64,000 nucleotides of DNA from Streptomyces ochraceiscleroticus (GCF_000720485.1 NZ_JOAX01000006.1:189792-253791); one strand, 5' to 3'; shown: positions 1-8,898, counted from the stretch's first letter. Made by a program: numbers and translations. The notes: generated from the sequence alone by a model not told the origin.

Positions 1-447
1 GGGTACCACCATCTGCACGTCGAGGTGCCGGTCGGGCGCGGCCGGGCCGTCTTCGAGCGGGCCGGTGAGGCGATCACGGCCTTCCGGATGCACCGGGCGG
101 CCGGCATCCGCATCCGGGCCGGCGCCGAGGCCGCCGAGCCGGGCGTGCCGGTCGAGAGCGGTCTCGGCGTCGGCCCGCTGCGGATCACCGCGCCGTGCCG
201 GGTGGTGTGGAGCACGTACGACAGCGACCGCATCGGTTTCGGTTACGGGACGCTGGAAGGGCATCCCGAATGCGGCGAGGAGTCCTTCGTCGCGGAGCTG
301 CGCGCCGACGGCTCCGTCTGGTTCACCGTCACCGCCTTCAGCAGAGCGGCGAAGTGGTACACGCGGCTGGCCGGGCCGTTGGTCCCGGTGTTCCAACGGG
401 CGTACGCGCGACACTGCGGTCGCACGCTGCGCAGGCTCGTGCGGTAA
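1..447 (+). CDS. DUF1990 family protein, 5'-truncated by the window edge
   Basis: The reading frame is open from the first base and stops with TAA at 445-447, so the true start lies left of the window. About 148 residues are visible. The visible part contains features typical of DUF1990 proteins: an early YHHLHVEV stretch, a central VWSTYDSDRIGFGYGTLEGHP segment and a C-terminal WFTVTAFSRAAKW segment. The family is common in actinobacteria and its biochemical role is not established. There is no signal peptide in the visible portion. It is followed after 86 bases by the phosphatase gene on the same strand. Family assignment is from recognised motifs; no function is claimed. Confidence 0.72.
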   Translation, partial: GYHHLHVEVPVGRGRAVFERAGEAITAFRMHRAAGIRIRAGAEAAEPGVPVESGLGVGPLRITAPCRVVWSTYDSDRIGFGYGTLEGHPECGEESFVAELRADGSVWFTVTAFSRAAKWYTRLAGPLVPVFQRAYARHCGRTLRRLVR

Positions 448-482
448 GGGCCTGTGTGTAAACCCCCGAACGTCTACGTCGC

Positions 483-500
483 GTTCATGACATCTTCACC
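483..500 (+). promoter_or_regulatory. Candidate PHO box (PhoP site)
   Basis: Two PhoP-type direct repeat units lie 11 bases apart: GTTCATG at 483-489 and CTTCACC at 494-500. Streptomyces PHO boxes are built of 11-nt direct repeats whose first seven bases resemble GTTCACC. The site lies 33 bases before the start used for the Tat-exported phosphatase, where a phosphate-starvation operator would be expected. The match was made by eye, with two units only and no clear third unit in phase. Confidence 0.5.
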
Positions 501-533
501 AACTGACCAGTAGGTCATGAGACAACTCCTGGC

Positions 534-1772
534 ATGTGTGAGCTGATTCCGCCGCAGGCGGACATGACCGAGGACCAGTGGGTGCGGAGCGGCACGGTCC
601 CCGGCGGGGAGCCGACCACCCCCGCCGCCACGCGCACCGCTCCCGTACTGAACCTGAACCGGCGCACGCTCCTGGGCGGCGCCGTCGCGGGCGCCGCGCT
701 CGCCGTGCTGCCGTACGGGGCGGCCGCACCGGCCGCGGCGCGGGACCGGGCGGTGGACGGGAAGTACCCCTTCCCCACCGCGCCCAACGGCAACGGAGAG
801 TTCGCCGTACTGGTCACCGGGGACGCCGGCACCGGCGAGGAGGGCCAGTTCGCGGTGGCGGCGGCCGCCCGGGACCTGATGGCGAGCGAGCAGATCGGGC
901 TGGCCGTCGGGCTGGGCGACAACATCTACGAGAACGGGCCCGAGTCGGCGCACGACTCCGAGTTCCAGGACAAGTTCGAGAAGCCGAACACCGGTATCGA
1001 CGTGCCGTGGCTGATGGTGCTGGGCAACCACGACTGCTCGGGGCTGATACCGGGCAGCGGCGGCGACCCCGCGCGCGGCGACCGGGAGGTGGCCTACGCG
1101 ACGACCTCGAAGCGGTGGTACATGCCGAGCCGCTACTACAGCGTGGCGCTGCCCGCCGGCTCGGGCGCGCACGGCAGCGGCGACCCGCTCGTGGAGTTCT
1201 TCGCGCTGGACACCACCCCCGTCTCCTCCTACGTCGTACAGACCGATCCCTACTTCCACTGGGACGGGCCGTACATGCGCGAGCAGCGGGCCTGGCTGGA
1301 CGGCGCGCTGAAGGAGTCACGGGCGCAGTGGAAGATCGTGCTCGGCCACCACCCGTATCTGAACAACGGCGAGCACGGCAGCGCCGGTTCCTACGACGGC
1401 TTCACCGTCGGCCACTACACCAGCGGCGTCCACCTCAAGGAGCTGTACGAAGAGGTGGTGTGCGGCCGGGCCGACCTGATCCTCTCGGGCCACGACCACA
1501 CGCTGCAGGTCCTGGAGCCCTCGGCACGCACCGGCGGCACCCGCCAGGTCGTGTGCGGCGCCGCCTCGAAGACGGGCGACGGCAAGGCCCACTTCGGTCT
1601 CCCCGCGGCGTGGCAGGACTTCGCGAGCCACGGCTTCATGGTGCTGAAAGTGTCTCCGAAGGGCCTGACGATCGACGCGTACACGGTCGACGTGGCCACG
1701 CGCACGGCGAAGCTCGCGCACCGCACGCGGACCGGTACGCCGGTGACCGCGCCGGCCGCCGTCAGCGGCTGA
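534..1772 (+). CDS. Tat-exported purple-acid-phosphatase-like metallophosphoesterase
   Basis: A 412-residue calcineurin-like phosphoesterase. All family metal-binding blocks are present: GDAGTG near residue 96, GDN in GLGDNIYENG near 128, GNHD near 161, GHHPY near 265 and GHDHT near 320. This order and the GDAGTG/GDNIYENG forms resemble tartrate-resistant acid phosphatases, so it probably hydrolyses phosphomonoesters with a dinuclear metal centre. An NRRTLLGG twin-arginine motif at residues 42-49, a hydrophobic stretch and an AxA-type site near 65-70 indicate Tat export. The start is uncertain, because neither ATG 534 nor ATG 564 has a strong Shine-Dalgarno. A candidate PHO box just upstream supports induction under phosphate limitation. 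The physiological substrate cannot be read from sequence. Confidence 0.88.
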   Translation: MCELIPPQADMTEDQWVRSGTVPGGEPTTPAATRTAPVLNLNRRTLLGGAVAGAALAVLPYGAAAPAAARDRAVDGKYPFPTAPNGNGEFAVLVTGDAGTGEEGQFAVAAAARDLMASEQIGLAVGLGDNIYENGPESAHDSEFQDKFEKPNTGIDVPWLMVLGNHDCSGLIPGSGGDPARGDREVAYATTSKRWYMPSRYYSVALPAGSGAHGSGDPLVEFFALDTTPVSSYVVQTDPYFHWDGPYMREQRAWLDGALKESRAQWKIVLGHHPYLNNGEHGSAGSYDGFTVGHYTSGVHLKELYEEVVCGRADLILSGHDHTLQVLEPSARTGGTRQVVCGAASKTGDGKAHFGLPAAWQDFASHGFMVLKVSPKGLTIDAYTVDVATRTAKLAHRTRTGTPVTAPAAVSG

Positions 1773-1790
1773 GCGGGCCGGCGTACGGCG

Positions 1791-2678
1791 TCACCGTACG
1801 GGGATCACCGCCGTCGGGCAGTGCCCGTGCAGCAGTACCGCGTTGGCGACCGAGCCCATCAGGCCGCCGTCGCGCAGCCGGCGGCGGTGCCGGCCGACCA
1901 CGACCAGGTCGGCGGCGCGGGACGCGGCGACCAGGCGGCCGGCCACGTCACCCTGCACGAGGACCGGGTCGACGGTCACCTTCGGGTAGTGCCGCTCGAC
2001 GAAGGGGAGCAGCCGCTCCTCCTGCTGGACGCCGGCGTGCGCCTCCAGCTCGCCCGACGTGGGGCTGCCGGGCGGCAGGCTCTCGGCGGCGATGAGCATC
2101 GGGTACGGGTTCGGGTACGCGGTGACCACGCGCAGCTCCGCGTCGCGGCGCTCGGCCTCGGCGAAGGCGAAGTCCACCGTCTCGTCGGAGGTCTCCTCCG
2201 GGTGCAGCCCGAGCACGATCCGGCCCTGCCTGCCGGCCCCCGGCTCCGCGCGCCGCTCGTCGGGCACGACCACGACCGGGCAGGCGGCCCGCATGGCGGC
2301 GGCCCGGCCCGCCGAGCCGAGCAGCAGGCTGGTGAAGCCGCCGCGGCCGCGCGAGCCGAGGACCAGCAGCCGGGCCTGGCCGCTCAGCCGGATCAGCGTC
2401 GAGGTGGACGCGCCGTGCGCGGAGAGGTACCGCGTCTCGGGGGCGTCGGCGCGCTCGGCGAGGTGATTTCTGACGTCCTGCAGCACGGGGTCGGCGGGGT
2501 CGGGGACCGGGTGCGGGTGGGCATCGCCGAGTGCGCGCGGCATGGGGGTGATCGGCCAGACGTGCACCGCGTGCAGCGTGGCCCCGGCGAGCCGGGCCTC
2601 GCCGGCCGCCCAGTCCAGCGCCCGGAGGCTGTTCACCGAGCCATCGACGCCGGCGATGACGGGAAGGGTGCTGTTCAC
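1791..2678 (-). CDS. Universal stress protein, tandem UspA domains
   Basis: A 295-residue cytoplasmic protein with two Usp domains. The first (about 5-140) contains VAGVDGS at the start and a VLGSRGRGGFTSLLLGSAG block. The second (about 155-295) contains IVLGLHPEE and VVVGRHRRRLRDGGLMGS. The G-x2-G-x9-G(S/T) nucleotide-binding pattern is clear in domain 1, so ATP binding is likely there; domain 2 is more divergent. It starts at GTG 2678 behind a GAGGAG. It converges with the phosphatase gene (18 bases apart) and is divergent from the PP2C gene at 2849. Tandem Usp proteins are common in Streptomyces stress and dormancy regulons; the partner is unknown. Confidence 0.93.
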   Translation of the reverse strand: MNSTLPVIAGVDGSVNSLRALDWAAGEARLAGATLHAVHVWPITPMPRALGDAHPHPVPDPADPVLQDVRNHLAERADAPETRYLSAHGASTSTLIRLSGQARLLVLGSRGRGGFTSLLLGSAGRAAAMRAACPVVVVPDERRAEPGAGRQGRIVLGLHPEETSDETVDFAFAEAERRDAELRVVTAYPNPYPMLIAAESLPPGSPTSGELEAHAGVQQEERLLPFVERHYPKVTVDPVLVQGDVAGRLVAASRAADLVVVGRHRRRLRDGGLMGSVANAVLLHGHCPTAVIPVR

Positions 2679-2848
2679 GATCTCCTCGATCCGTCGGTGC
2701 GGGCACCGCCTCTCCGGTGCCCTGGTGTCCTGGGGCCCGCGGCGGGCGGTGGTGCCCGTGCGCGCGGGGTGACGGCGCCGCGTACGGTCCGGAACACCCC
2801 GCTGTTCTCAGTACCCATACTCGCCCCATATGACCGTAAGATCCTGAT

Positions 2849-4996
2849 ATGGAGCGGAGCTGGGACGGCGCGGAACGGGAGAGCGCGGACGACACCGACC
2901 CCCGGGACCGGCGCCGGGACCGCCGCGGCCTCCTCGGGCACCCCGAGCACGAGGAGATCCACCGGCCGCGGATCGACCTGCCCGACCTGCTCGCGCTCAA
3001 CCGGATGGGCTCCTTCGACTGGAACCTGGACAGCGGCGCCTTCGAACTGGACGCGGGCGGGCTCGCGGTCTTCGACCTGCAGGCGCAGGAGTTCGACGGG
3101 ACGCGTCCGGCGCTGCTCCAGCGGGTTCCGCAGGAGGAGGGCTACCGCCTGGACAGCGCCGTCGTCCAGGCGATCCAGCAGGGCCGGCGCTCCTGCGGCG
3201 CCTACTTCCGCATCCGCTGCCGGGACGGCACGCCGCGGTGGACGCACGTCCAGGGCCGCATCCTGCGCAGCGAGGCGGGCCGCCCCTACCGGATGGCCGG
3301 GATCGTCCGCGAGGCCACCGCCGAGCTCGCCGATTCGGCGCTGCTGGGCATCCCCGACGAGGAGCGCGAGCGGCAGACCACGCTGGTGCAGTGGACCACC
3401 ACCGCGCTGTCCCGGGCGCTGTCGGTCCAGGACGTCACCGATGTACTCACGGACCGCGACGGCCCCCTGCGGCTGGGCGCCGACGCGCTGATCCTGGGCC
3501 TGGTCGACAACGGCGTCTTCGACGTCATCGCGGCCACGGAGCCGCTGCACATGCCCGAGCTGCTGCACATGCCGCTGGACCGCACGCTGCCGCTCTCCGA
3601 GGCGGCGCTCACCCGCGAGCCGGCCTTCGTCACCTCCCGCGAGGAACTGCTGCGGCGCTACCCGCGGCTGGAGCCGTACGTCCAGGGCATCGGCGTCCGC
3701 GGCGCGGCGTTCCTGCCGCTGGTTGCGCAGGACAAGGTGATCGGCGCGCTCGGGCTGGTCGACACCGAGCCGAGGAGACACACGGCGGAGGACCGGAACC
3801 TGGCGATCGCGCTGGCCGGCGTCATCGCGCAGTCCCTCCAGCGGGCCACCCTCTTCGACCAGGAGCGGGAGTTCGCGACCGGGCTGCAGGCATCGATGCT
3901 GCCGCGCCGGATCCCCGCCATCACCGGCGGCGACGTCGCGGTCCGGTACCAGGCGGCGCGGACCGGCCGGGACGTGGGCGGCGACTGGTACGACGTGATC
4001 CCGCTGCCGCAGGGCCGTACCGGGGTGGTGATCGGTGACGTGCAGGGGCACGACACCCACGCGGCGGCCGTGATGGGCCAGCTCCGGATCGCGCTGCGCG
4101 CCTACGCCGCCGAGGGGCATCCGCCGCAGACGGTGCTGGGGCGGGCCTCCCGGTTCCTGGCCGAGCTGGAGACCGAGCGGTTCGCGACCTGTACGTACAT
4201 CCAGGCGGACATCTCGTCGGGGGTGCTGCACGTGGCGCGGGCCGGGCATCTGGAGCCGATGATCTCGGACGCGGGACGGCACGTGCACTGGCCGACCGTG
4301 CACGGCGGGCTGCCGCTGGGACTGGCCACCGCATTCGGCGAGGACCACTACCCGGAGACGCAGCTCTTCCTGGAGCCCGGCTCCACGCTGCTGCTGTGCA
4401 CCGACGGCCTGGTCGAGCAGCCGGGGCTGGACATCCTTGCCGGGATCAACGCGCTGACCAGCGCCGTACAGGACGGGCCCGGCGAGCTGGACGCGCTGGC
4501 CGACCATCTCTCGGAGCTGCTGTGGGAGCAGCCGGGCTCCCCCGACGACATGGCCCTCTTGCTGCTGCGCCGGCTGGCCGAGCCCGGCGGTCCGGCCACG
4601 CCGCGCCTCCGGCTCCATGTCCACCAGGCCGACCCGGTGGGCCCGGCCGAGGTCCGCGCCCAACTCCGGCGGATGCTGGACCAGTGGCGGGCCGGGGAGG
4701 TGGCGGGCGACGTCGAGCTGGTGGCCACCGAGCTGATCACCAACGCGCTGCGGCACACCGAGAGCGGGGCGCTGGTCTCGCTGGAGCTGCTGGCCGGTCC
4801 GCCGGGCCGGGTCCGGCTGGAGGTCGAGGACCGGTCCAGCCACTGGCCGCGGCGGCGCAGCCCCGGCGAGACCGCCACCTCCGGGCGGGGGCTGCTGCTC
4901 GTCGAGGCGCTGTCGGACCGGTGGGGCGCGGAGGCCCGGGGCGCGGGCAAGGCGCTGTGGTGCGAGTTCACCGTGCCCGCGCCCGAGGGCGCGTAA
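2849..4996 (+). CDS. PAS-GAF-PP2C(SpoIIE) phosphatase with C-terminal anti-sigma-type kinase domain
   Basis: A 715-residue multidomain signalling protein. A PAS-like domain (about 45-150) holds MGSFDWNLDSG and RIRCRDGTPRWTHVQG. A GAF-like domain spans about 165-330. A SpoIIE-type PP2C phosphatase (about 350-580) has metal-binding aspartates in GGDWYDV, GDVQGH and STLLLCTDGLVE and the terminal SPDDMALLLLRR. A GHKL/HATPase_c domain (about 590-712) has an ELITNALRHT N-box. Such proteins dephosphorylate anti-sigma-factor antagonists, and the kinase domain can phosphorylate them or bind a sigma factor. No membrane segment is seen, so it is cytoplasmic. There is no obvious Shine-Dalgarno before ATG 2849. 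A paralogue without the kinase domain is at 8960-10678. Confidence 0.93.
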   Translation: MERSWDGAERESADDTDPRDRRRDRRGLLGHPEHEEIHRPRIDLPDLLALNRMGSFDWNLDSGAFELDAGGLAVFDLQAQEFDGTRPALLQRVPQEEGYRLDSAVVQAIQQGRRSCGAYFRIRCRDGTPRWTHVQGRILRSEAGRPYRMAGIVREATAELADSALLGIPDEERERQTTLVQWTTTALSRALSVQDVTDVLTDRDGPLRLGADALILGLVDNGVFDVIAATEPLHMPELLHMPLDRTLPLSEAALTREPAFVTSREELLRRYPRLEPYVQGIGVRGAAFLPLVAQDKVIGALGLVDTEPRRHTAEDRNLAIALAGVIAQSLQRATLFDQEREFATGLQASMLPRRIPAITGGDVAVRYQAARTGRDVGGDWYDVIPLPQGRTGVVIGDVQGHDTHAAAVMGQLRIALRAYAAEGHPPQTVLGRASRFLAELETERFATCTYIQADISSGVLHVARAGHLEPMISDAGRHVHWPTVHGGLPLGLATAFGEDHYPETQLFLEPGSTLLLCTDGLVEQPGLDILAGINALTSAVQDGPGELDALADHLSELLWEQPGSPDDMALLLLRRLAEPGGPATPRLRLHVHQADPVGPAEVRAQLRRMLDQWRAGEVAGDVELVATELITNALRHTESGALVSLELLAGPPGRVRLEVEDRSSHWPRRRSPGETATSGRGLLLVEALSDRWGAEARGAGKALWCEFTVPAPEGA

Positions 4997-5014
4997 GGCG
5001 TCGGTCATGGGCGG

Positions 5015-6412
5015 TCAGCCCTTGGCGCCGTACCAGACCGTGGTGATGTTGCAGAACTCTCGGATGCCGTGGTCGCCCAGCTCCCGGCCGTACCCGGAGC
5101 GCTTGGTGCCACCGAACGGCATGCCCGGGTGCGAGGCGGTCATCCCGTTGAAGAAGACGCCGCCCGCCCGGAGGTCCCGGACCAGCCGCTCCTGTTCGGC
5201 CACATCCTCTGTCCAGGCGTTCGAACTGAGGCCGAAGGAGGTGTCGTTGGCGATCTCGATCGCCTCGTCCAGGCCGGCGGCCCGGAAGAGGGTCGCGACC
5301 GGCCCGAACGCCTCCTCGTAGTAGATCTTCATCTCCTTGGTGACGTCGGCGAGCACGGTCGGCTCGTAGAACCAGCCGCGGTCCATGCCCTTGGGCCGGC
5401 CGCCGCCACACAGCACGGTGGCGCCGTGCATGGTGGCGTCGTCGACCAGCTCCTCCAGGTCGGAGCGGCCCTGCTCGCTGGAGAGCGGGCCCACCTGGGT
5501 CTCGTCCGCCATCGGGTCGCCGACCTCGAGCGCGGCCATCTTCTCGGCGAAGCGGGAGGCGAACTCGTCGTAGACGTCGGTGTGGACGATGAAGCGCTTG
5601 GCGGCGATGCAGGACTGGCCGTTGTTCTGCACGCGAGCGGTGACGGAGGTGGACACCGCCTTCTCCAGGTCGGCCGAGGGCAGCACCAAGTACGGGTCGC
5701 TGCCGCCCAGTTCGAGCACCGTCTTCTTGATCTCGTCACCGGCGATGGACGCGACCGAGCGGCCCGCGGGCTCGCTGCCGGTCAGCGTCGCGGCAGCCAC
5801 CCGGGGGTCGCGCAGGATCATCTCGACCGAGCCGGAGCCGATCAGCAGCGTCTGGAAGGCGCCGTCGGGGAAGCCCGCGCGGCGGAAGAGGTCCTCGATG
5901 TACAGGGCAGTCTGCGGGACGTTCGAGGAGTGCTTGAGCAGGCCGACGTTGCCCGCCATCAGCGCGGGCGCGGCGAAGCGGATCACCTGCCACAGCGGGA
6001 AGTTCCACGGCATGACGGCGAGGACCGGGCCCAGCGGACGGTAGCGCACGTAGGCGCGGGCCGCGCCGGAGTCCTTGATGTCGGCGGCCCGGGGGTGCTC
6101 GTCGGCGAGCAGCGCCTCGGCGTGGTCGGCGTACCAGCGCATCGTCTTCACGCATTTGGCGGCCTCCGCACGGGCCTGGGCCAGCGGCTTGCCCATCTCG
6201 GTGGTCATCGTGCGGGCGATGTCGTCGGCGTCGGCCTCCAGCAGCTCCGCCGCCTTGCGCAGCAGGTTGGCACGCCGGTCGAAGCCGGTGGTGCGGTACT
6301 CCTGCCAGGTCTGCTCCGCCCGGACCAGCCGGTCCTCGATCTCGCCTTCGTTGAGCGCGTCGAACGTCTTGAGGGTCTCGCCGGTGGCCGGATTCACCGT
6401 GGCGATGGCCAT
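5015..6412 (-). CDS. gabD: Succinate-semialdehyde dehydrogenase (NAD(P)+), aldehyde dehydrogenase family
   Basis: Oxidises succinate semialdehyde to succinate, the last step of GABA degradation, in the cytoplasm. The 465-residue protein opens with AIATVNPATGETLKTFDAL, a start typical of actinobacterial GabD. It carries the catalytic glutamate in LELGGSDPYLVL and the catalytic cysteine in NNGQSCIAAKRF, plus EAFGPVA and the C-terminal PFGGTKRSGYGRELG. ATG 6412 is chosen over GTG 6421 because AAGGAGAGG ends 8 bases before it. It is convergent with the PP2C gene and preceded on the same strand by a small proline-rich ORF, possibly in one transcript. No GABA transaminase is nearby, so it may act on other aldehydes. 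Confidence 0.9.
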   Translation of the reverse strand: MAIATVNPATGETLKTFDALNEGEIEDRLVRAEQTWQEYRTTGFDRRANLLRKAAELLEADADDIARTMTTEMGKPLAQARAEAAKCVKTMRWYADHAEALLADEHPRAADIKDSGAARAYVRYRPLGPVLAVMPWNFPLWQVIRFAAPALMAGNVGLLKHSSNVPQTALYIEDLFRRAGFPDGAFQTLLIGSGSVEMILRDPRVAAATLTGSEPAGRSVASIAGDEIKKTVLELGGSDPYLVLPSADLEKAVSTSVTARVQNNGQSCIAAKRFIVHTDVYDEFASRFAEKMAALEVGDPMADETQVGPLSSEQGRSDLEELVDDATMHGATVLCGGGRPKGMDRGWFYEPTVLADVTKEMKIYYEEAFGPVATLFRAAGLDEAIEIANDTSFGLSSNAWTEDVAEQERLVRDLRAGGVFFNGMTASHPGMPFGGTKRSGYGRELGDHGIREFCNITTVWYGAKG

Positions 6413-6461
6413 GGGAAGCACCTCTCCTTCTGGTGGTGCGGATACGGGTGCGGTGCGGCGG

Positions 6462-6668
6462 TCAGCCCAGCGGGCTGGGCTGCGGTGACGGTTCCGGTAC
6501 CGGGTCGGGGTTCGGCCCTGGCGGACGCGGGACCGGGGACGGTTCGGGGGTGGGCGGTACGGGGTCGGGCGGGCCCGGCACGGGGTCCGGGACCGGCCCC
6601 GGGCCGGGGCTGGGCGGTGTCGGGCCGCCGGGGTCGTGAGCGCGCGCGGGGTGCGGCTGCCGTTCCAC
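6462..6668 (-). CDS. Small proline-rich hypothetical protein
   Basis: A 68-residue product made largely of proline, glycine and acidic residues (repeated PDPVP, PPTPEPSP and PSPQPSP blocks). GTG 6668 is chosen because AGGAGG lies six bases upstream, a better placed ribosome site than that of the in-frame ATG at 6701. It lies 49 bases upstream of gabD on the same strand, so the two may be co-transcribed. No signal peptide, transmembrane segment or recognisable domain is present. Low-complexity GC-rich DNA gives long open frames by chance, so the gene call rests mainly on the ribosome site. No function is proposed. Confidence 0.45.
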   Translation of the reverse strand: MERQPHPARAHDPGGPTPPSPGPGPVPDPVPGPPDPVPPTPEPSPVPRPPGPNPDPVPEPSPQPSPLG

Positions 6669-6808
6669 GGAAGACCTCCTGGATCTCACGGTGTGGTGCA
6701 TGCCGCGGGCGGTCCGCCCGCGGCGGTGTTTCTCTCCTGGCCCCCGTACCCGAGTCTGGCCCGGCTATCGCTACCGCGCGCGGTGGGATTCCGCCCTACA
6801 GTGCCGTC

Positions 6809-7552
6809 ATGAAGCGTTCGTTCCTGGCAATGGCGGCCGGTGCGGCCGCGCTCACGCTGGCCGTCACGGCCGGCTCCGGCCCGGCCGCTGCAGAGCCCGG
6901 GCACCCGACGACGGACCGGACGGGCACGCCGCTGCCCGCCCGGATGGCGGACACCGGCGGCGGCCGGCAGCTCATCACGGCCGAGGCGCCGCGGACGGCG
7001 TCCACGCACGGGCGGCTGATCTGGTGGGAGAAGCGGCACGGTCAGTGGCGGCAGGCGGGCTCGGCGCCCGCCCGTTTCGGCGCGAAGGGCCTGGCCGAGG
7101 GCAGCACGCGCAAGCAGAGCACGAACACCACGCCCACCGGCCTGTACGACCTGCCCTACGGCTTCGGGATCGGCGCGGCCCCAGCCGGTACGGAGGTCTC
7201 CTACCGCCGGGTGCACGACAACTCCTGGTGGTGCGAGGACAATGCCTCGGCGTCGTACAACCGCTGGGCCGAGCCGCTGCCCGCCGACTGCGCCGCGAAG
7301 GAGTCGGAGCGGCTGGCCGACTACCCGACGCAGTACGACCGGGCGCTGGTCATCGGCTTCAACTACGACAAGCCGGTGCGCGGCCGCGGCGCCGGGATCT
7401 TCCTGCACGTCAACGGCAAGGGCGCGACGGCGGGCTGCGTGTCGGTACCGGCGGGCGCGATGGCCCGCATCCTGGCCTGGGCGGACCCCGGGAAGCGGCC
7501 GCACATCGCGATCGGGACGCGGTCGGGGGACACTGCGATCACACGGTACTGA
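6809..7552 (+). CDS. Secreted L,D-transpeptidase (YkuD family)
   Basis: A 247-residue exported protein with a Sec signal peptide (MKRSF, a hydrophobic stretch, then AxA near residue 28). The C-terminal catalytic region has HVNGKGATAGCVSVP near residues 210-224, the His...GC signature of YkuD cysteine transpeptidases, preceded by a GLYDLPYGFG block. The expected activity is formation of 3-3 peptidoglycan crosslinks or attachment of proteins to peptidoglycan at the cell surface. ATG 6809 was chosen because the signal peptide begins there. The stop codon lies inside the first copy of a 10-bp tandem triplication. It converges on the MFS gene at 7609. Confidence 0.88.
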   Translation: MKRSFLAMAAGAAALTLAVTAGSGPAAAEPGHPTTDRTGTPLPARMADTGGGRQLITAEAPRTASTHGRLIWWEKRHGQWRQAGSAPARFGAKGLAEGSTRKQSTNTTPTGLYDLPYGFGIGAAPAGTEVSYRRVHDNSWWCEDNASASYNRWAEPLPADCAAKESERLADYPTQYDRALVIGFNYDKPVRGRGAGIFLHVNGKGATAGCVSVPAGAMARILAWADPGKRPHIAIGTRSGDTAITRY

Positions 7553-7573
7553 GCGGTACTGAGCGGTACTGAG
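7544..7573 (+). repeat. 10-bp unit tandemly repeated three times across a stop codon
   Basis: The unit GGTACTGAGC is repeated perfectly three times without spacer. The first copy contains the TAC TGA end of the L,D-transpeptidase gene. Because 10 is not a multiple of three, each copy places a TGA in a different frame, so frames entering from upstream terminate within the array. Confidence 0.9.
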
Positions 7574-7591
7574 CCGCGCCCGGCCGCGCGT

Positions 7592-7606
7592 CGGGGCGGC
7601 GCCCCG
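7592..7606. terminator. Weak GC hairpin between convergent genes
   Basis: CGGGGC and GCCCCG form a 6-bp perfect stem with a 3-base loop, placed between the stops of the L,D-transpeptidase and the MFS gene. There is no T-run. It is short, so its terminator function is only suggested by position. Confidence 0.35.
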
Positions 7607-7608
7607 CG

Positions 7609-8898
7609 TCAGGGCTGCGGGTGCCGCGCGTCGTACCGGGCGAAGGCGGGGCGGCTCAGGCCGAGGAGGGCCACCACGGCGACGCACGCCAGGCCGCCGC
7701 CGACCACGGCGACGGCCGGGGTGGCGAGGTCGGCGGCCGAGCCGGCGAGGAAGTCGCCGAGCCGCGGCCCGCCCGCGACCACGACGATGAAGACGCCCTG
7801 GAGGCGGCCGCGCATCCGGTCCGGGGTGGCGGCCTGCAGCATCGTGGAGCGGAAGACCATCGAGACGGTGTCGGCGCAGCCCGCGACGGCGAGGAAGACG
7901 AGACCCAGCCAGAGGTTGCGGGTCAGGCCGAAGACGGCGATGGCGGCGCCCCACGCCGCGACCGCGAGCAGGATCGCCAGGCCGTGCCGGCGGATCGCGC
8001 CAAGCCAGCCGGAGAACAGCCCGCCCAGTACGGCGCCGACGGCGGGCGCGGCGACCAGCAGCCCGACGGTCTTGGCGTCACCGCCGAACCACAGCGCGGC
8101 GACGGCCGGGAAGAGCGCGCGCGGCTGGGCGAGCACCATCGCGGCCATGTCGGCGAAGAAGGTCATCCGGAGGTTGGGACGGGTGGCGAGGAAGCGCAGG
8201 CCGTCCAGGACGGAGGCGCGCTTGGGGCGGGCGCCGTCCGCGCCCGGCTCGTGGTCGGGGCGCATCGAGGGCAGCCGCCACATCGCGTACAGGGACGCGG
8301 AGAAGGCGACGACGTCGATGAGGTACGCGGCCTGGTAGCCCCACAGGCCGACGATAACGCCGCCCAGCATCGGGCCGCCCATCAGGCCGAGGTTGCTGGT
8401 GAGGGAGTTCAGGGCGTTGGCCGCGGGGAGCTGCTCGGTGGGGAGCAGGCGCGGGATCATCGACGCGCGGGCCGGGGAGTTCATCGCGAAGCAGACGGCC
8501 TGGAGCGCGACGACGACGTACAGCAGCCAGACCTGGCGGACGCCCAGCAGCGCGGCGGAGGCCAGGACGACGGACATCGCGGTGGCACCGAGGGCGCTGG
8601 CCAGGCCCAAGGTGCGGCGGTCGACGGTGTCGGCGATGGCGCCGCCGTACAGCCCGAAGACGACCAGCGGAACGAGCGAGCACAGGCCGACCAGCCCGAC
8701 CGAGAACGTCGAGTGGGTGATGTCGTAGACCTGGAGCGAGACCGCGAGCGCGGTCATCTGCTGGCCCACCCAGGAGACGGTGTTGCCGGTCCACAGGCGG
8801 CGGTAGTGGACGGAGGTACGCAGCGGTGTGAGGTCGGCGAATATGCGCGAGCGCAGGCCGGCGGGGGCGGTCTCAGTGGGCACGCGGCAGTAAAGCAC
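7609..8898 (-). CDS. MFS transporter, EntS-like (MFS_3) putative exporter
   Basis: A 429-residue polytopic membrane protein with about 12 hydrophobic segments. It shows the MFS loop 2-3 signature as YGGAIADTVDRRT and the NTVSWVGQQMTALAV opening typical of the EntS/MFS_3 subgroup, which exports siderophores or small drugs. The N-terminus is uncertain: GTG 8883 (VPTETAPAG) is an alternative to 8898. It runs in the same direction as the PP2C gene 62 bases upstream. The substrate is unknown and no siderophore biosynthesis gene lies in the window. Confidence 0.85.
   Translation of the reverse strand: MLYCRVPTETAPAGLRSRIFADLTPLRTSVHYRRLWTGNTVSWVGQQMTALAVSLQVYDITHSTFSVGLVGLCSLVPLVVFGLYGGAIADTVDRRTLGLASALGATAMSVVLASAALLGVRQVWLLYVVVALQAVCFAMNSPARASMIPRLLPTEQLPAANALNSLTSNLGLMGGPMLGGVIVGLWGYQAAYLIDVVAFSASLYAMWRLPSMRPDHEPGADGARPKRASVLDGLRFLATRPNLRMTFFADMAAMVLAQPRALFPAVAALWFGGDAKTVGLLVAAPAVGAVLGGLFSGWLGAIRRHGLAILLAVAAWGAAIAVFGLTRNLWLGLVFLAVAGCADTVSMVFRSTMLQAATPDRMRGRLQGVFIVVVAGGPRLGDFLAGSAADLATPAVAVVGGGLACVAVVALLGLSRPAFARYDARHPQP

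Noticed and set aside
474..1259. Long minus-strand open frame opposite the phosphatase gene
   Set aside because: It is antisense to a gene with all catalytic motifs and has the Arg/Gly/Val-rich composition typical of GC shadow frames.
2675..5008. 777-codon minus-strand frame opposite the PAS-GAF-PP2C gene
   Set aside because: No domain is recognisable, composition is shadow-like and it overlaps a clear multidomain gene completely.
5069..6808. Upstream extension of the L,D-transpeptidase frame across gabD
   Set aside because: The signal peptide begins at ATG 6809 and the extension is antisense to gabD.
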